Below are positions 11,401 to 24,300 of a DNA stretch of 64,000 nucleotides, in pieces. Both the position numbers and the translations under genes were made by a program. This DNA is from Amborella trichopoda (Eukaryota; Streptophyta; Magnoliopsida; Amborellales; Amborellaceae): NCBI RefSeq assembly GCF_000471905.2, contig NW_006499912.1, forward strand, positions 1,668,801-1,732,800, given 5' to 3'. Under the pieces are notes generated by a model. It was not told where the DNA came from. It did no database searches and saw only the letters and a list, made by a program, of their open reading frames with translations. Each line of letters starts with the position of its first letter. Within the stretch, counting starts at the first letter, position 1.

Positions 11401-13352
11401 AAAGGCATATAAATGCTATGATCCGATCAACCAACAGATTATCATTTCCCTTGATGTTTCTTTCGAGAAAATGAACCATATTTTGTTTTGACTGAGGAAA
11501 TTTGGTTCAGGGGAAGACACATATGGTTATGCCCAACATCACTGTTGATAATTTTGATACTAAAAAAAATGAGAATGGAAGAAAAGCAGTTGAAGTTCTT
11601 CATGAAGAATAACCTCAAGCTGAACATCACCAAATCGACTCTCGTTTGGCCCCCCTTCCATTAGTCGACCTCAACGTACCACTCGTCTCCCAAGTAAGTT
11701 TCATGATTTTTATACCTAAAATGCTTCCATTTATCCTATTAAACAATTTGCTCATTTCTCTCATATCTCTCAAAATTATTTTTCTTATCTTAGCTCTGCT
11801 TCTTCCAATATGGAACTGCCTAACTTCGAAGAGGTTATTTCTAAGTCAGTTTGGAAAAAAAGCTATGGAAGAAGAACTTCGAGCCCTTGACAAGAACCAT
11901 ACTTGGGAACTTGTCAAGTTACCCAAAGGAAAGAAAGTGGTTGGAAATAAATGGGTTTATAAAATCAAGTACTAGAGTGATGGTACAATTGAGAGGCACA
12001 AAGCTAGGTTGGTTGCAAAAGGGTTTACACAAACTTACAGTGAAGACTATAAAGAAACTTTCGTACCTGTGGCCAAAATGAACTTTGTTAGAATTCTTCT
12101 TTCAATTGCCACAAATCAAAATTGGCCCTTGTTCCAACTCGATATCAAAAATGTTTTTCTTCAAGGTAACTTAGAAGAAGAGGTGTACATGGAAATACCT
12201 CATGGACACCCTAGAAAAAATTCAGATCTTGTGTGCAAACTAAAGAAAATGATATATGGCTTAAAACAATCTCCTATGGGCCTAGTATACCAAGTTAAGC
12301 AGTGCCTTATTAAATAATGGTTTTATTAGAAGTGCTGCTAATTCTTCTATATTTATTAAAAGGAATTCCACCGGAATTGTTGTTGTATGGGTATATGTTG
12401 ATGACATTATAGTCACTAGGAGCCACATACAAGGGATTGATCAACTAAAGAAATATCTCGGCAATGTTTTTTATATTAAAGATTTAGAAAATTTAAGGTA
12501 TTTCCTTGGTATAGAAGGTGCTTATTCTAATAAATGATTGTTTTTTTCATAAAGGAAATATACCTTAGATCTCTTGAGAGAAAATTGTAAAATTAGAGCT
12601 AAACCTATTGATACTCCAGTTGAGGTAAACAAGATCTCTATCGATGATGGTGAACCTCTTCAAGATATTGGAAAATATCAACGAATTGTTGAAAAATTAA
12701 TTTACTTAACTATTACCAGACCAGATATCACCTATGTTGTGAGCATGGTTAGTCAGTTCATGCATACCCTTATATATTCTCACATGCAGGCCGTTGATAG
12801 AATTCTAAGATATTTAAAATCTTCTGCTAGTCATAAAATCTGGATGAAAAACAATGGACATGAAAACATAATTGGTTATTGTGATGCAGATTGGGCAGGT
12901 AACCCTTCAGATAGAAAATCTACCACAGGTTTCTGCACTTTTGTTGGTGGAAATATTGTCACATGGAAAAGTAAAAAGCAAAATGTACTCACTAGATCCA
13001 GTACTGAGGCAGAATATCGTGCCATGGTGTCCACAACTTGTGAACTAATTTGGTTAAAATCCTTTCTCAATGACTTAGGTTTCAAGTCAGCCATGCCAAT
13101 ACCATAATTTTGTGATAACCAAGCTGCAATCCATATTACAACTAATCTTGTTTTTCATGAATGAACTAAACATATTGAAGTTGATTGTCATTTTGTCAGG
13201 GAAAAGGTTCAAGCTAAGACGATTTGTACTCCTCATGTTAAAGTGAAAATAAATTTGCAGATATCTTCACTAAAGCGGATGGCAAGAAGAAATCATCCAT
13301 GCTCTTGACAAGTTGGGCTCATTCAATCTCTTCACACCAACTTGAGGGTAAG

Positions 13353-13620
13353 TGTTGAGACATCCTAGTGTATCTCAGTGTTATCTGCATATCAACCAGC
13401 TTTCCTAAATCACATTGATTTCCCTTAATCAGGCTGATCACTATTTCCTATTGTGGACTCTTCAATATAGAATGTTATCATGTACAATTCTATATATCTG
13501 TACAAGAGAGCCATAGAATGGTCATAATAATACAGATTAATTCTCCCAAGGTGGATATAGGCCCAATCAGATGAACCACGTAAATTCTTGTGCACTCATT
13601 TTCTCTCTATACTCTTAACA
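13353..13620 (+). repeat. Right LTR of inner copia element
   Basis: A 268-bp partner of the left LTR, preceded by the purine-rich ACTTGAGGGTAAG expected of a polypurine tract. The flanks (ACAAG on the left, CAAAG on the right) suggest an imperfect short target duplication. Confidence 0.92.
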
Positions 13621-14200
13621 CAAAGCATATAGAAGTTTGGTGCCATTCATCTGATTGGTCCTAGAGCGTAGAGACTGGTAAGTGGATAAAATCCACACTG
13701 AGAAGAATGTGGCTGATACGCTTTTAAAAGTGGTTTCCACAAACAAATATTGGATGTGTAGAAAGTGTTCATATTTGAACGAGACATAACCTTGAGGGAT
13801 TGTAAATAGTACACTTTGTGGTTGTTTTAGAAGCTTGGTGATTTGATTTTAAGAGGGAGATTCTTGTATATGTTAAAGCGAATCGTATATGTAAGATTTG
13901 GTTTCATTTATGTACATTTATCTTGACTTTTCTCTCTTATTTCTATGCCATTAGATTGCACCTAATCTAAGGCTTGTGGTTCTTTGAGAGCTCTTATATT
14001 AAAAAAGGCTTGCTTCCATTTGCTTTAGAGAGATGGAGAGAGAAGAAAAAGAAGGTGAAGGATCTTTTGGGGGTTGGGTGGATGCCTTGTTTTTGTGCCT
14101 CGACTTTTAGTAAGAGAAAGTCAGGGAATAGGGTGATCTTATTGGATTTTTTTCATATCCTGTTCCGAGACTTGTTTTAGATAAAAGTCAAAGGATAACC
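13621..14200 (+). mobile_element. Old copia fossil, right part (outer element)
   Basis: This resumes the RNase H end of the outer copia element directly after the inner element. A purine tract AAGAGGGAGATT at about 13850-13862 is followed by LTR-like sequence. The right LTR boundary is uncertain because no left LTR is available for comparison. It is broken. Confidence 0.6.
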
Positions 14201-15300
14201 CATTGGGGTGTGTTTGGTGCCCTATTCTATGCTATGTTTTAGAAAGAAACAGTTATTGTGCTTTCGAGGTTTTTTTGCGCTATTTTATCTTTATAATCTC
14301 TATAATCAAGTAAGTAAAGTCTTGCATTACCCTCCCAAGGATATAGGTCACAATTTGTATCCAAACTACATTAAATCTTGTGTCATTTTTATGGTTGAGT
14401 GCTTTCCTTTTATTGATGCTTTTGATTTTATGTGATTCTATATAGTTTCCACTGCCATGTCCATGAGATTTAGATGAAGACAACTGTTGTGGTATCACAC
14501 CCTTGATAATTTATATCATCAGCACCATCCCTCCCCCTTCTACTTTTCTTGTAATACATGTCCTCTAAGCTTCTCCACGTTCAAATGTGTTTTTGAATCT
14601 CCTAAATTGTATGTTTGTTTGCAGCATTTTCTCCCCACTAACAGTAATGTGCAAGCTTTCTATACTTCCCCTACAACATAAAACTTATATACTTCCTCTT
14701 ATCTAACCATCCATTATGAATGGAGGGCTAAGATTGCCTCAGTCACAATGTCACATCTCTAAACTATTGTATTTTTAATTTTTTTTTATATAAATTATTT
14801 TGACACTAAATTTTGGACATCCAGTCCTATATTAAACTTGCACTTGTAAAAAAGATAAAAACAATATTCCCAATGAAATAAAATGATGAAAATACCTTTG
14901 AAAGATTCAAGGGGTATTTTGGTCATTATATTTTATCAAAAATTTATTTTCAATATTTTTATAGGTGCACCCCAATTAGAAGATAGCACGTACCAAATTT
15001 CATATTTATACAATTTGTATAAAAAATTAAAAATAAAATAATCTGAAGCATCGGATCTAAGATCAGACGATAAATGACTCACTTGATCAAAATTAAACGG
15101 CTGGATGATACGGAAAACATAAATGTTCTATGATGTAAGGGAAGTATAGAAGCCTTTCCCAGTAGTAGTAACTAACATATGTTGCATCACATTCTTTCGC
15201 GCGTTTGGGCATGATGCAGCAGCACCCTTCAACCTCACTGACCAATGTTTGTGGTAGCTGTGCTGCCACTCTACTCCATAAAAAGCCATATCCACTTTTT
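14201..15300. other. Non-coding stretch
   Basis: Only short, unsupported frames on both strands (14208-14681). I see no conserved motif or clear element ends. Confidence 0.45.
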
Positions 15301-15308
15301 TCTTGTTC

Positions 15309-15960
15309 TTTTTTTTTTAACAAATAGTAACATCTTTTATGCCTTAAAGACTTCATAGAGTACATCAATATCAAATGCCAATCGGTCATTACAACAAATT
15401 ACAATATCTTTAAGAAAACATGAAACTAAAAAAAAAAACGAACCAAACTACATTAAGTTTAAGGCTTCAGTAGTAACTCTAGCTTTGCAAGAGTATCTGC
15501 TTCCAAATTTCTCTCCCTATATACATACGAACGAAGGAACACCCCATATCGATACACCAATCAAACGGTTCCCTCATCAAATCACTAAAAACCCATGGTA
15601 TCTCTGTCTCTTTTATCCATCTTATCGCATTCATTGAATCTCCTTCCACCACCACCATCCGCATATTAATTACTTTTGTAAAGCAGACTGAAGTTCAGCT
15701 TCATTTGCCATTATCACCCCGACTGGTCCATAATATTTTTTTAGCACATCATTACTATTCCTATAATACCACCTATCCCAGCAAGTCCCGGATTGCCAAA
15801 CGAACTCCCATATAAATTTAGCTTAATCCACCCTTCATATCTACATTTTCCTTCTTGTAAGGATGCACCCTAATCCCATACTCCCATGAGATATCCTCTA
15901 TGACATATTTCTAAATAATAGAAAGGTAGACCTGAACCTACTTATACAAGAAGGTCCCTG
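15309..15960 (-). mobile_element. L1-type LINE 3' tail with RNase H remnant
   Basis: Reading the minus strand from about 15840 shows the plant-LINE RNase H pattern in more than one frame: IKLNLYGSSFGNPG, then GIGGII, ANEAEL, VVVEGDSMNAIRWI and ADTLAKLEL. A 3' UTR follows, ending in a poly-A tail (plus-strand T run at 15309-15318). The frame changes and an internal stop near 15667 show it is dead. Only the C-terminal part of ORF2 remains, as expected of a 5'-truncated insertion. Sequence from 15840 to about 15960 may be upstream ORF2. Confidence 0.8.
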
Positions 15961-16980
15961 AAGAAATTCCCCATTCTCAATGTTTTAATGAAGCAAGTAT
16001 TTATTATTGCAAGAAACTATGAGAAAGAATTAATCGTCATTTTTCTTGATAAAACAAAAAAGAAAAAGTTGTTTGAACCTGAACTAAATGTATCTCGTTT
16101 TGATATTTACATCCCTAGAAGCATCAAATAACCAAAGATACTCACAAAAATAGATATTTTGAGTATTTTAATGCCCAAAAATTTGGAGATTCTCAATTTT
16201 TCAAAGGAAAAAAATTCAACCTAAACTAAATGTGACTGGGTGGGGATTTGCATCCCTGGAAGCATCAAACACCCAATTACATGTAAAAATCGTAATATAA
16301 AGTATATATGTGGTTAATAAAAAGCAAAAATTAGAAAATATTGAATATAGTGAGGGAAAAAAAGACAGGGCAAATGCCCTTTAAAAATCATGAATAGTCA
16401 TGATAAATTAAAAATAAATTTGGAGATAGTAACTATCATACAAAATGATCATATCATAATAAGAAACATATTCCATGCTAAAAAAAAGTGCATTTTTCTC
16501 TCGGTTTATAGGATTTCTAAATATTTTTTCAAAATAAAATCAAAATTAAAGAAAATAATACATGATCTAGCTATTTGTTAGCAAATCAATGCCAGATCTA
16601 GGTTAATTGAGACCTAGATAAACATAGATATAGATTATTTTGAAAAACAAAAGAAGAAATATTTTATAGTTTTATAGTGAAAAAAAACAGATTCATTGAA
16701 ATTAAACAATGCAGAAGAACTTACCTATTATGTACTTCTTGAGACTCTCCAAAATCGAACTCCTAAAACATCTTTTGGTGTTAAGCTACTTTTAAACCCC
16801 AAATTTGAAAATCAAATTCTTTCAAATCTGTAAAACTAACCCAAAATTTGAAAATGAAATTCTTTCAAATCTGTAAACTTTATCTATCTTTTCCCAAATT
16901 GTTTGAACTTGTTTATGGACCACATCGATTAGTGGCAAACAATCCACTGGTTGAAATTTCTAGTAGGCCCAAAATGGTTT
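15961..16980. other. AT-rich non-coding stretch
   Basis: No gene or element ends recognised. A 63-codon plus-strand frame (16390-16581) is low complexity and unsupported. The motif CCAAATTTGAAAATSAAATTCTTTCAAATCTG is repeated in part near 16800 and 16842. Confidence 0.4.
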
Positions 16981-16982
16981 TT

Positions 16983-17223
16983 AAAGCTCCTTTTTTGTTT
17001 CGAACGAATTCAATTTTTCCTTTGGAGTACACACATCAAAATACTTCCATTAAAGTTTTTTCAAGAGAAAAAAACTCTCATGTGACTGGGTATGATAATT
17101 TTTTCATACCAATGGATCCAAGCACATTTTTTTCACACCAATTGACGGTCATTTGGTGTGAAAAAAATTCCACCCCAAATCATATGGGAGTTTTTTCACA
17201 TGAAAATAGAACCAAAAGTGCCC
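16983..17223. mobile_element. Tourist-like MITE remnant
   Basis: The right end is AAAAGTGCCC followed by TAA, as in the clearer element at 32507-32718, and the interior shares TTTTCACACCAATT and TTTTTCACATGAAAA blocks. The left boundary is weak (TAA then AGCTCCTTTTTTG). It is assigned to the PIF/Harbinger Tourist-like group by its 3-bp TAA flank. Confidence 0.55.
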
Positions 17224-18001
17224 TAAATTAAAAAAGGCAGCCTAGTCAAGAGGCAGTTAGCCATTCTGAACAACCTTTCAGGTGGCTGGACCAGAACAAG
17301 CTCAATACATAGGCTCACAAGCTGGTATTCCCAATAAAACTAGTAAGCAAAGAATATAAAGACAGCCAACCGCATATTCTAGTGGTTGACAACATGGTGG
17401 CATCCTGCCGAACTTTAATCACAAACGACAACATTCCTGGATTAATCATGGGACAGGCTCAAGCTTCATAAATGGAAAAGTTACATAAATATGATACAAA
17501 ATTTTGTTTTTGACTGACCCAAGAGGGAAATAATTGGAAAAGACAAAAGAGGGCCATCGTGTTTTATGTATGGCAGTAACCTGTTGAACTCCACCCCACT
17601 TTGATATCTACATCTCGAAGAGAACTGTCAATATTACAATTAGCATGGATGCCCATTTAGCTGAAATCCTTGGAAGGATTAAGAAACCAAATCGTAGGTA
17701 TGGTAGAGAAGATCCCTTTTCTTGGCCGCCATCAAGAAGCTGATGCAACTGGCTGCGTGGGTGTGTGTCAGTGAGAAAGAGAGCTCCAGGCAGTGGTCCT
17801 CTCGGGGTGGCGGGTGCCACAACGTGACATGTAGTGTCTCATCAAGGTCACCAGTTAGTAGAGAGAGAGAGAGAGAGAGACTCAAATCAGTTGAATTGAA
17901 ATGGAAGCACTCTTTTCTTCTGTTAATAATGGTTCTCTTTTCTTCTGTTAATGGTTTATGAGATTTTGGCCAAATTGGTTGACATGGGGCCAAACTTCTT
18001 G
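17224..18001 (-). other. Downstream flank and probable 3' UTR of CCS52A gene
   Basis: The minus-strand sequence after the stop codon at 18002-18004 should begin the 3' UTR. It holds a GA/CT microsatellite at about 17862-17881. I cannot place the poly-A site: no clear AATAAA is seen on the minus strand close downstream. Confidence 0.4.
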
Positions 18002-18055
18002 TTATCGGATATGTGTTCGTCCAAGAGACCGGGCTCCTATTTCACGGGAGGTATT
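18002..18055 (-). CDS. CCS52A: CCS52A exon 10 (residues 515-531, stop)
   Basis: A short terminal exon encodes [17 protein letters not shown] then TAA. It was found by searching for the conserved GRTxIR tail. The acceptor is TTCATTGCAG. Confidence 0.93.
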   Translation of the reverse strand, partial: NTSREIGARSLGRTHIR

Positions 18056-18103
18056 CTGCAATGAAAGAGGTCGTTAGGGACAATATATAATATTGAAATC
18101 CAA

Positions 18104-18149
<46 letters not shown>

Positions 18150-18266
18150 NNNNNNNNNNNNNNNNNNNNCCTACGTTACTTACGGTAGGTAGTTACGTAG
18201 TCTAAGTAGTAAGAAGGTAAGGTACGGTACGTAAGTAATAATAATTAATTATAAATAACTAACTAC

Positions 18267-18314
<48 letters not shown>

Positions 18315-21300
18315 ACACATGGAGGGGATAATACATTTTCAAGACAATTGGAAACAATGCCATAAATTGATTAATAAAACTTTGATACCAAAATATAAAT
18401 CTTCAAAGGCTCTGAAAAGGATGACAGGAGTTCAAATTCTGAAAAGTGGCATGACAATTATGTTGTACTCTTCTTGTTTTTGACACGATATTTATGTTTG
18501 GACAAGATTCTCTGACTAAGAAGAGAAAATTCTGAACATCGTTTCCTTTGGGAGGTCACATTATGGAGAAACATATGATGCCATAGATTAGAATCAGGGT
18601 GTCTTTTCAAATAAAAAGATAGCAAGTGAAGCTTTTAAAGCAGATGAATACTCGTGCAATTTCTCAGTAATTGAAGGCGCATAGGTGGAACCTAGTTTTC
18701 CAACATATTTCTTATATCTATGTAATATGAACTGCAAATAGAAAATGTTCTACACCATTAATTAATCAAACAAAAGGTAATCCTGCCCCTGCTGGTATTG
18801 TAGGTATACTTCATGATGATAGTAGCAATGTTCTCATGATACTTTGAGGATCATGTAATCTGTGTACTGCCAATGAAGGTGAACTTAAGGCAGTAGTGCA
18901 AGGTTTTAAATGCATTCATCCACAGTACCAGAATATTATTGACGGAGATTTAGCAAATATTATCATTGGTGTACTGGTGTACAGCCTTTGATAAAATAAA
19001 ACAACTTTTTAGCGATAGGGAAGTCGGTTTTGTGCATATAAATAGAGAAAGAAATAAGGCTAGAATGGTGTTCAGCAAGATGGTTTGATGGTTAACAAAT
19101 TCAGGGTACACTTGTTTCACAAGCTTTGCAAGATTAACAAAATTTAAAATGAGCATTCAAAAAATGGAATTAATCGAACACTAAAATGACCAGATTCTTA
19201 ATAAATTTGGGCTCTTTTGTCTTTTCCCTTTAACTAGAATGACCAGTCCATAAAACCAAAAATGTTCTTGAATCGTGTAGAGTATGTGATAATTTTCAGA
19301 GAAGTCAAGAATCTCGAATACATCTTTTCCTTGCTCTGATAAGGATGCACTTACCTGAGACTTAGGAGAAGGGAATACATTCCAAAACCGAAGTGTTTCA
19401 TCTCCCGCACCTGTCACAATAGTCTGAACAAGAAGTTCGACGAGATCAACACACACATCAAACATATTTATGGTTGATTCAAACTTATATTGTTATTTAT
19501 TCATCATTTCACCAAATTGATAACATACCTGCCCATCAGGCGATATGGCAAGATAAAGCACCCTCAATGTATGACCAGTCAGTGTGGCTAACTGTTTGTA
19601 CAAATAAGGCAGCATACACTAATCAGCATCTTTTTTCGTATAGAAAGATGGACACACAAGAAAAACCAAAAAAAACTGAGAAAAGCATGGACAGTTAGTT
19701 TAGTACCTTTGACATGGTTGGATATCGCCACACAATTATCTGATTTTGAGAGTAACCATGAGTGCTAACAAGTTCATTCACATTCTTTGACCAAACAAGA
19801 TTGCATACCTGCACAACATATTGGATGAGGGTTTATAATCAATGCTCGGCAGGCTCTTAAAACATCAGGTCTTTGGGTGGCAGTCACCAAAAAGGGAAAT
19901 AAGATATTTGTAACTAGTCTGACCTTAAATGGGAAAATCATGACCCAACAATAATAACATCCGGAGGGAGACATGGATTATTCTTAAAGTTAAGTGAGCA
20001 GAATCTCTCTGATATATATATTTATGGACAGTATTTGTTGAAACTACAAATCTTAGTTTACACATTTGGACACATATATTGCATGAGCTGACTATTTGAA
20101 ACGGGAAGCCGACAATATATAATTGCAAACTAAGTAAATATAAACAGAAGCCATAAAATACAAATGAGTAAACTGGGTTGAGAAGGGAGAGGGGTAAGTA
20201 GGCTATGAGAAATCCAAGATTTGACAATCACGTTTAATGAACAGTGGACACTCCAAATTTTTTTTTGGGAAATAAGAGTAGGCTTTGTCATTTTAATATC
20301 ACCTTCAAGTCTTCTATTTCAAATATAAGAAGAAGCCAATTTAATCATTCACCGTTATAAGGAAAAGTATTACTCATGAGGAATTCTATAACTGAAAGCT
20401 ACCTTTTGAGAACAACTGAGATCATACTGATTACATGTAATGGAACAAGCTGAGCTAAATGCATGGACCTGGGCCATCCAATGTCATACTAAGGGACCAA
20501 TCCAGAAAGTTTCAAATTATGAATGATTAGCTTTGTCCAAATGTATTTGCATCTTTATTAATTGTAGACAATTGGGTCCTGTTTGGACGACCCCTTTTTT
20601 AGCCATAGCAACAAAACTGCCATTTCCTTTTCCCTAAGTCGGTTTCATGCCAGCTTGGCAAGCCACTATCCACAATGCAAGTTAAGGAATGGAACCCCGC
20701 TTATCGGTAAAAGACCCTGTCTTGGCCTTACAGATAAAATTTCTAACAAAAAACAATCCCTCTTTTGCCACTATTAACAAGAACTTGGATATTGTTCCAT
20801 TTGATTATTAAAGAGTGCCTATTTTCACGACTGCCCATAAACACAACTGCACTTGAGGCTTAGAGCTACCGGGATGTGTAAAGAGCTACCAGGATGTGTA
20901 AAGTGGGGACTTGAGGTAAGAATCCATGAATCTACTTTTATAGGGAACAAAAAGGCAGAGGTGGTAGAGAAAGGTTCGAGAACAGAGCTTTAAAACTTGA
21001 ACTCAGTAGGCAACTCGGCAAAAGACCAAGTCAACTCGCCAAGGCAAACAGTAAAGAAAAAAAAATTAAAAGAGGTTTCCCAAATATTTTAGTGTAGAAT
21101 TATAAAAGAGAGAGAATACATGTGTTAGGGAATCGAACCCACCTCAACACATAAGTGATCTGCAGTGCAACTGCATGGGAAGAGACCATCTATTGGTCGA
21201 ATCAAATACACACACATATTAGGAAAAACTGGGACACATCCTGAATTTTCATTTTGAGAACTTCTCCATAGGACAAGTTGAGTTTATTCAGATGAATTTT

Positions 21301-24300
21301 TCCACCAAACGAGTTTTTATTCAGTAGTAAAGAATAACGAGTATATAAAGTCTTCCAGCTAGAAAATGCTTATAAGATGACCACGCCCAAGAAAAAGAGT
21401 TAGAACACAACTGCAACCCGCAATATTTTCTTCATAGAAATATAGGTATCTACTTATCAAAGCTTTCAACTATTGACCATATCTCTATACAGGGTAAATT
21501 GCACATGATAAAGCAAGCATCCAGAAACTCAACATAAATACACAATACCAAAGGGTTTTGCAATTTGGACTTTGCAATCACCACCCATACAGTAGAACAC
21601 ACAAAACCCTGGATGTCTAGGATTTTCACACATGTACATGGGTGCAAAAACATACGGGTGCAAAAACATACGGGTGCAACTAGTACTTCCAAAAATAAAT
21701 AGGCAAGAAGAACCGGTAATAATTTCTATTGGTGCCCATATTGCTTCCACCCTCACCCAAAAAGCATAGGTGACAATACCAGACAAACAGTGTTTCTTTG
21801 TTTCCTACACAAATTCAGGTAGGAACAGCAAAACAACAGGTACCAATAGCAATTCCCAACTAAAAACGTGATAAAGTAGGAAACGTTTACCTGACTACCA
21901 GTGTCCATGCAACTTAGATGGGAATTGGAGGTCGTATTCCAGAAGCGTATGCATCGGTCTGCTGTGCCACCTCCAGAAGCCAAAAGCCCATGCATGTGAG
22001 GAGACCATGCAATGGCTTTCACAGCAGCTGTGTGCTCACTGAATTTTAGAACAGGTTGTGTTGAATGCTGATTCCAAACAAAAAGCTGTCCCCAAAATTG
22101 CATTACAATAAATGAAAGAAGAATATCAATTAAGATGACCAAGGAAATTGATTGCACCACAAATATCTCTCACTAGAATAGTAGACTATAAAGAAGAAAC
22201 AAATTCAATTAAAATAAGCAACAAGCTTGACTTTAAAGAGTATATCTCTCTCTAGAATGGAGGAGAAATATAGAAGACCACTCACTCTATTATCATTTCC
22301 CCCTGATGCCAGTTCACGATTATCAAATGACCACTTGAGTCCACACACCTAGTAATCAAGAGCACCAGTTAGTTATCATGAAGTTCAAAATAGATAGTGA
22401 AACAAATGCAACATGAAAAGCTTACAAAACATTGAATTTTGTGAAATGCCTACACATTGATTAAGAATAAAATAAAGCAATAGCATAGAAATGCATATAT
22501 TACACAACGAATGGCTGTAAAGAAAACCTGGAAAGAGCCTGTAGAAGGAAAAAATTATAACTATTCTTACAGAAAAGGGTGCAAGTGACAAGATTTTGAT
22601 AGTATATTGACCAAGGCCAATAAGATTCTTCTAAGAAAAACAAAAGACGCTGGATCCTAGATCTCTCGGGCTCTGGCTCAAAAGGACAACGCCTAAACTT
22701 AGCTCTTCCAACACCCATGCCCCTCAGGTGTTGAGAAAGCAGCCAGGGGCCGCTTGAGCAACAGTCAACAGCTTTCGCTAGTCCGGAGGGAAGCGGGAAT
22801 GTAATAATGCTGAAGCCAACGCACTTCATGTTTCTTTCAGTAATTTACAAAGATTATTTCATTTAATCATAAGGTAAAGCTATACAGGACATTGAACTTA
22901 GGCAATAAGTAAAACCTTATCAATCTTCGACAAACAAGTACTCCCTACTCACCCCCCATTTGCCCCTCCCAGAACATGATGAAAGAAACCAAAACACTTC
23001 TTATGGATCTTAAGTTGTGCTTTCAGGAATTCATGGGTCTACTCATTTTTGTTCTTTTTAATCTGTTAACTTTGTATTAAGTAAAAGAGCTGTACAATAT
23101 ACAACAAATATTTTCCTCAAGGGACAGAAGAAGGCCTTAGGCCATGTCAAAAAATGCTATACAACCCAGAAAACATCAGTAAAGCAAAAAGGAACTGAAA
23201 CAAAGTCTTCTACGATATGGCTTGGGAAGCGCCCTCCTTAGCCAGTGCGTCGGCCACATGATTGGCCCCCCGCCAGGTATGACTCCAAAAGACCTAAATA
23301 CGATTGCAGATGTCAAAAATCTCATCAAAAATAGTAATGAGCCTCCAAGTGGGGGTGGCCTCGCATGAGGCCTAGGAGCTGACATTTTTAGAGTCACCCT
23401 CTACAACCAAGACTGTGCTCCAAGAGGAATAGAAAGATTCGAGGCCTTCCAAAAGTGCTCGGACTTCTGTCGTGGTGGAGTCTGCAAGACCCATGGGGCA
23501 GGTATAGGATAAGAGAGTGACACCATCAAGGTCCCTAAAGATGCCCCCTTTACCAGCTGGATCCAGGTTGCTGTGGGAGCAGCCGTCAAAATTAAGTTTG
23601 GTTTGGCCAGGATTAGGGGGCCTCCAAAGGAACGAGCGGGGGACGGGTCTGGGATTGTAGTAAAGCATAATACACTAGGGTCTACTCATTGTTGAAGGGG
23701 ATTCCTGGAATGTCTTTCGGTGGACCCATGGACATGACCATTCCCGTGGAGGATTGCTGACATCATGGACAAGATCCTCAATCTATGCTAAACTGATCGC
23801 ATTCAACATCGCGAAAGATGTTGCACATGTTGGAATGTAAGCCTGGTCATTTTGTAGAGCTGGGTCGCCCTCCTCAGTGACTCTCCTCCCCCTTCCCCAA
23901 AACCTAACAAGCACAACTATCATTGTCAGCTCCAAGGTTCCTCGTTGGAAGAACAACATGTAATGAGTTCTCCCTCCTTTTGTATGTTATCTCTCAAGTC
24001 TCAACTAAATAAAGAGAAGACCCTCTAAGGATAGTGGCTAAGCAATCATTGAGCATCCCCCTCCCCCTCCCCCAAATCCATCTCCCTCCCTTCCTACCTT
24101 CCTCCCTCCCTAAAACCACCAAGCACAGCTATTGCAGATCCAAGGTTCCTCTTGGAAGAACACCATGTAATGGCCATCCTTTTGTGTGCTCTCTCTCCCC
24201 CTCCCTCAGAAGACTTTCTAAGGACAGTGGCTAAGCAATCATTGAGCAGCCCCCTCCCTCACTCCTTCCCCACAGCTATCGTTGTCAGTTCCAAGGTTCC

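Larger units (their letters stand above)
8166..13620 (+). mobile_element. Ty1/copia element with two LTRs (inner, broken fossil)
   Basis: A 5.45-kb LTR element of copia order: left LTR, leader with a primer-site-like segment just after 8434, gag (about 9360-10250, CCHC knuckle CLECKKEGHPIENC near 10130), protease region near 10380, integrase (about 10790-11440), reverse transcriptase (about 11850-12540, YVDD near 12395), RNase H (about 12570-13300, DADWAGN and SSTEAEYRAM), a purine tract and the right LTR. The integrase-before-RT order places it in copia rather than gypsy. It is broken, with at least about ten breaks across the coding region. The LTRs differ at roughly 25 of about 268 positions by eye (near 9%), which suggests an insertion several million years old, depending on the rate assumed. 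It lies inside an older copia fossil. Confidence 0.92.
18056..19354 (-). other. CCS52A intron 9, with assembly gap
   Basis: The intron is 1.3 kb including 20 N. It contains TA microsatellites and a plus-strand LINE relic. Its true length is unknown because the gap lies in it. Confidence 0.85.

Noticed and set aside
21110-21200. tRNA gene or tRNA-derived SINE (GGGTTCGATTCCC on the minus strand)
   Set aside because: A B-box-like motif is present, but I could not find a matching A box, acceptor stem or tail. Kept only as a note in the intron 6 entry.
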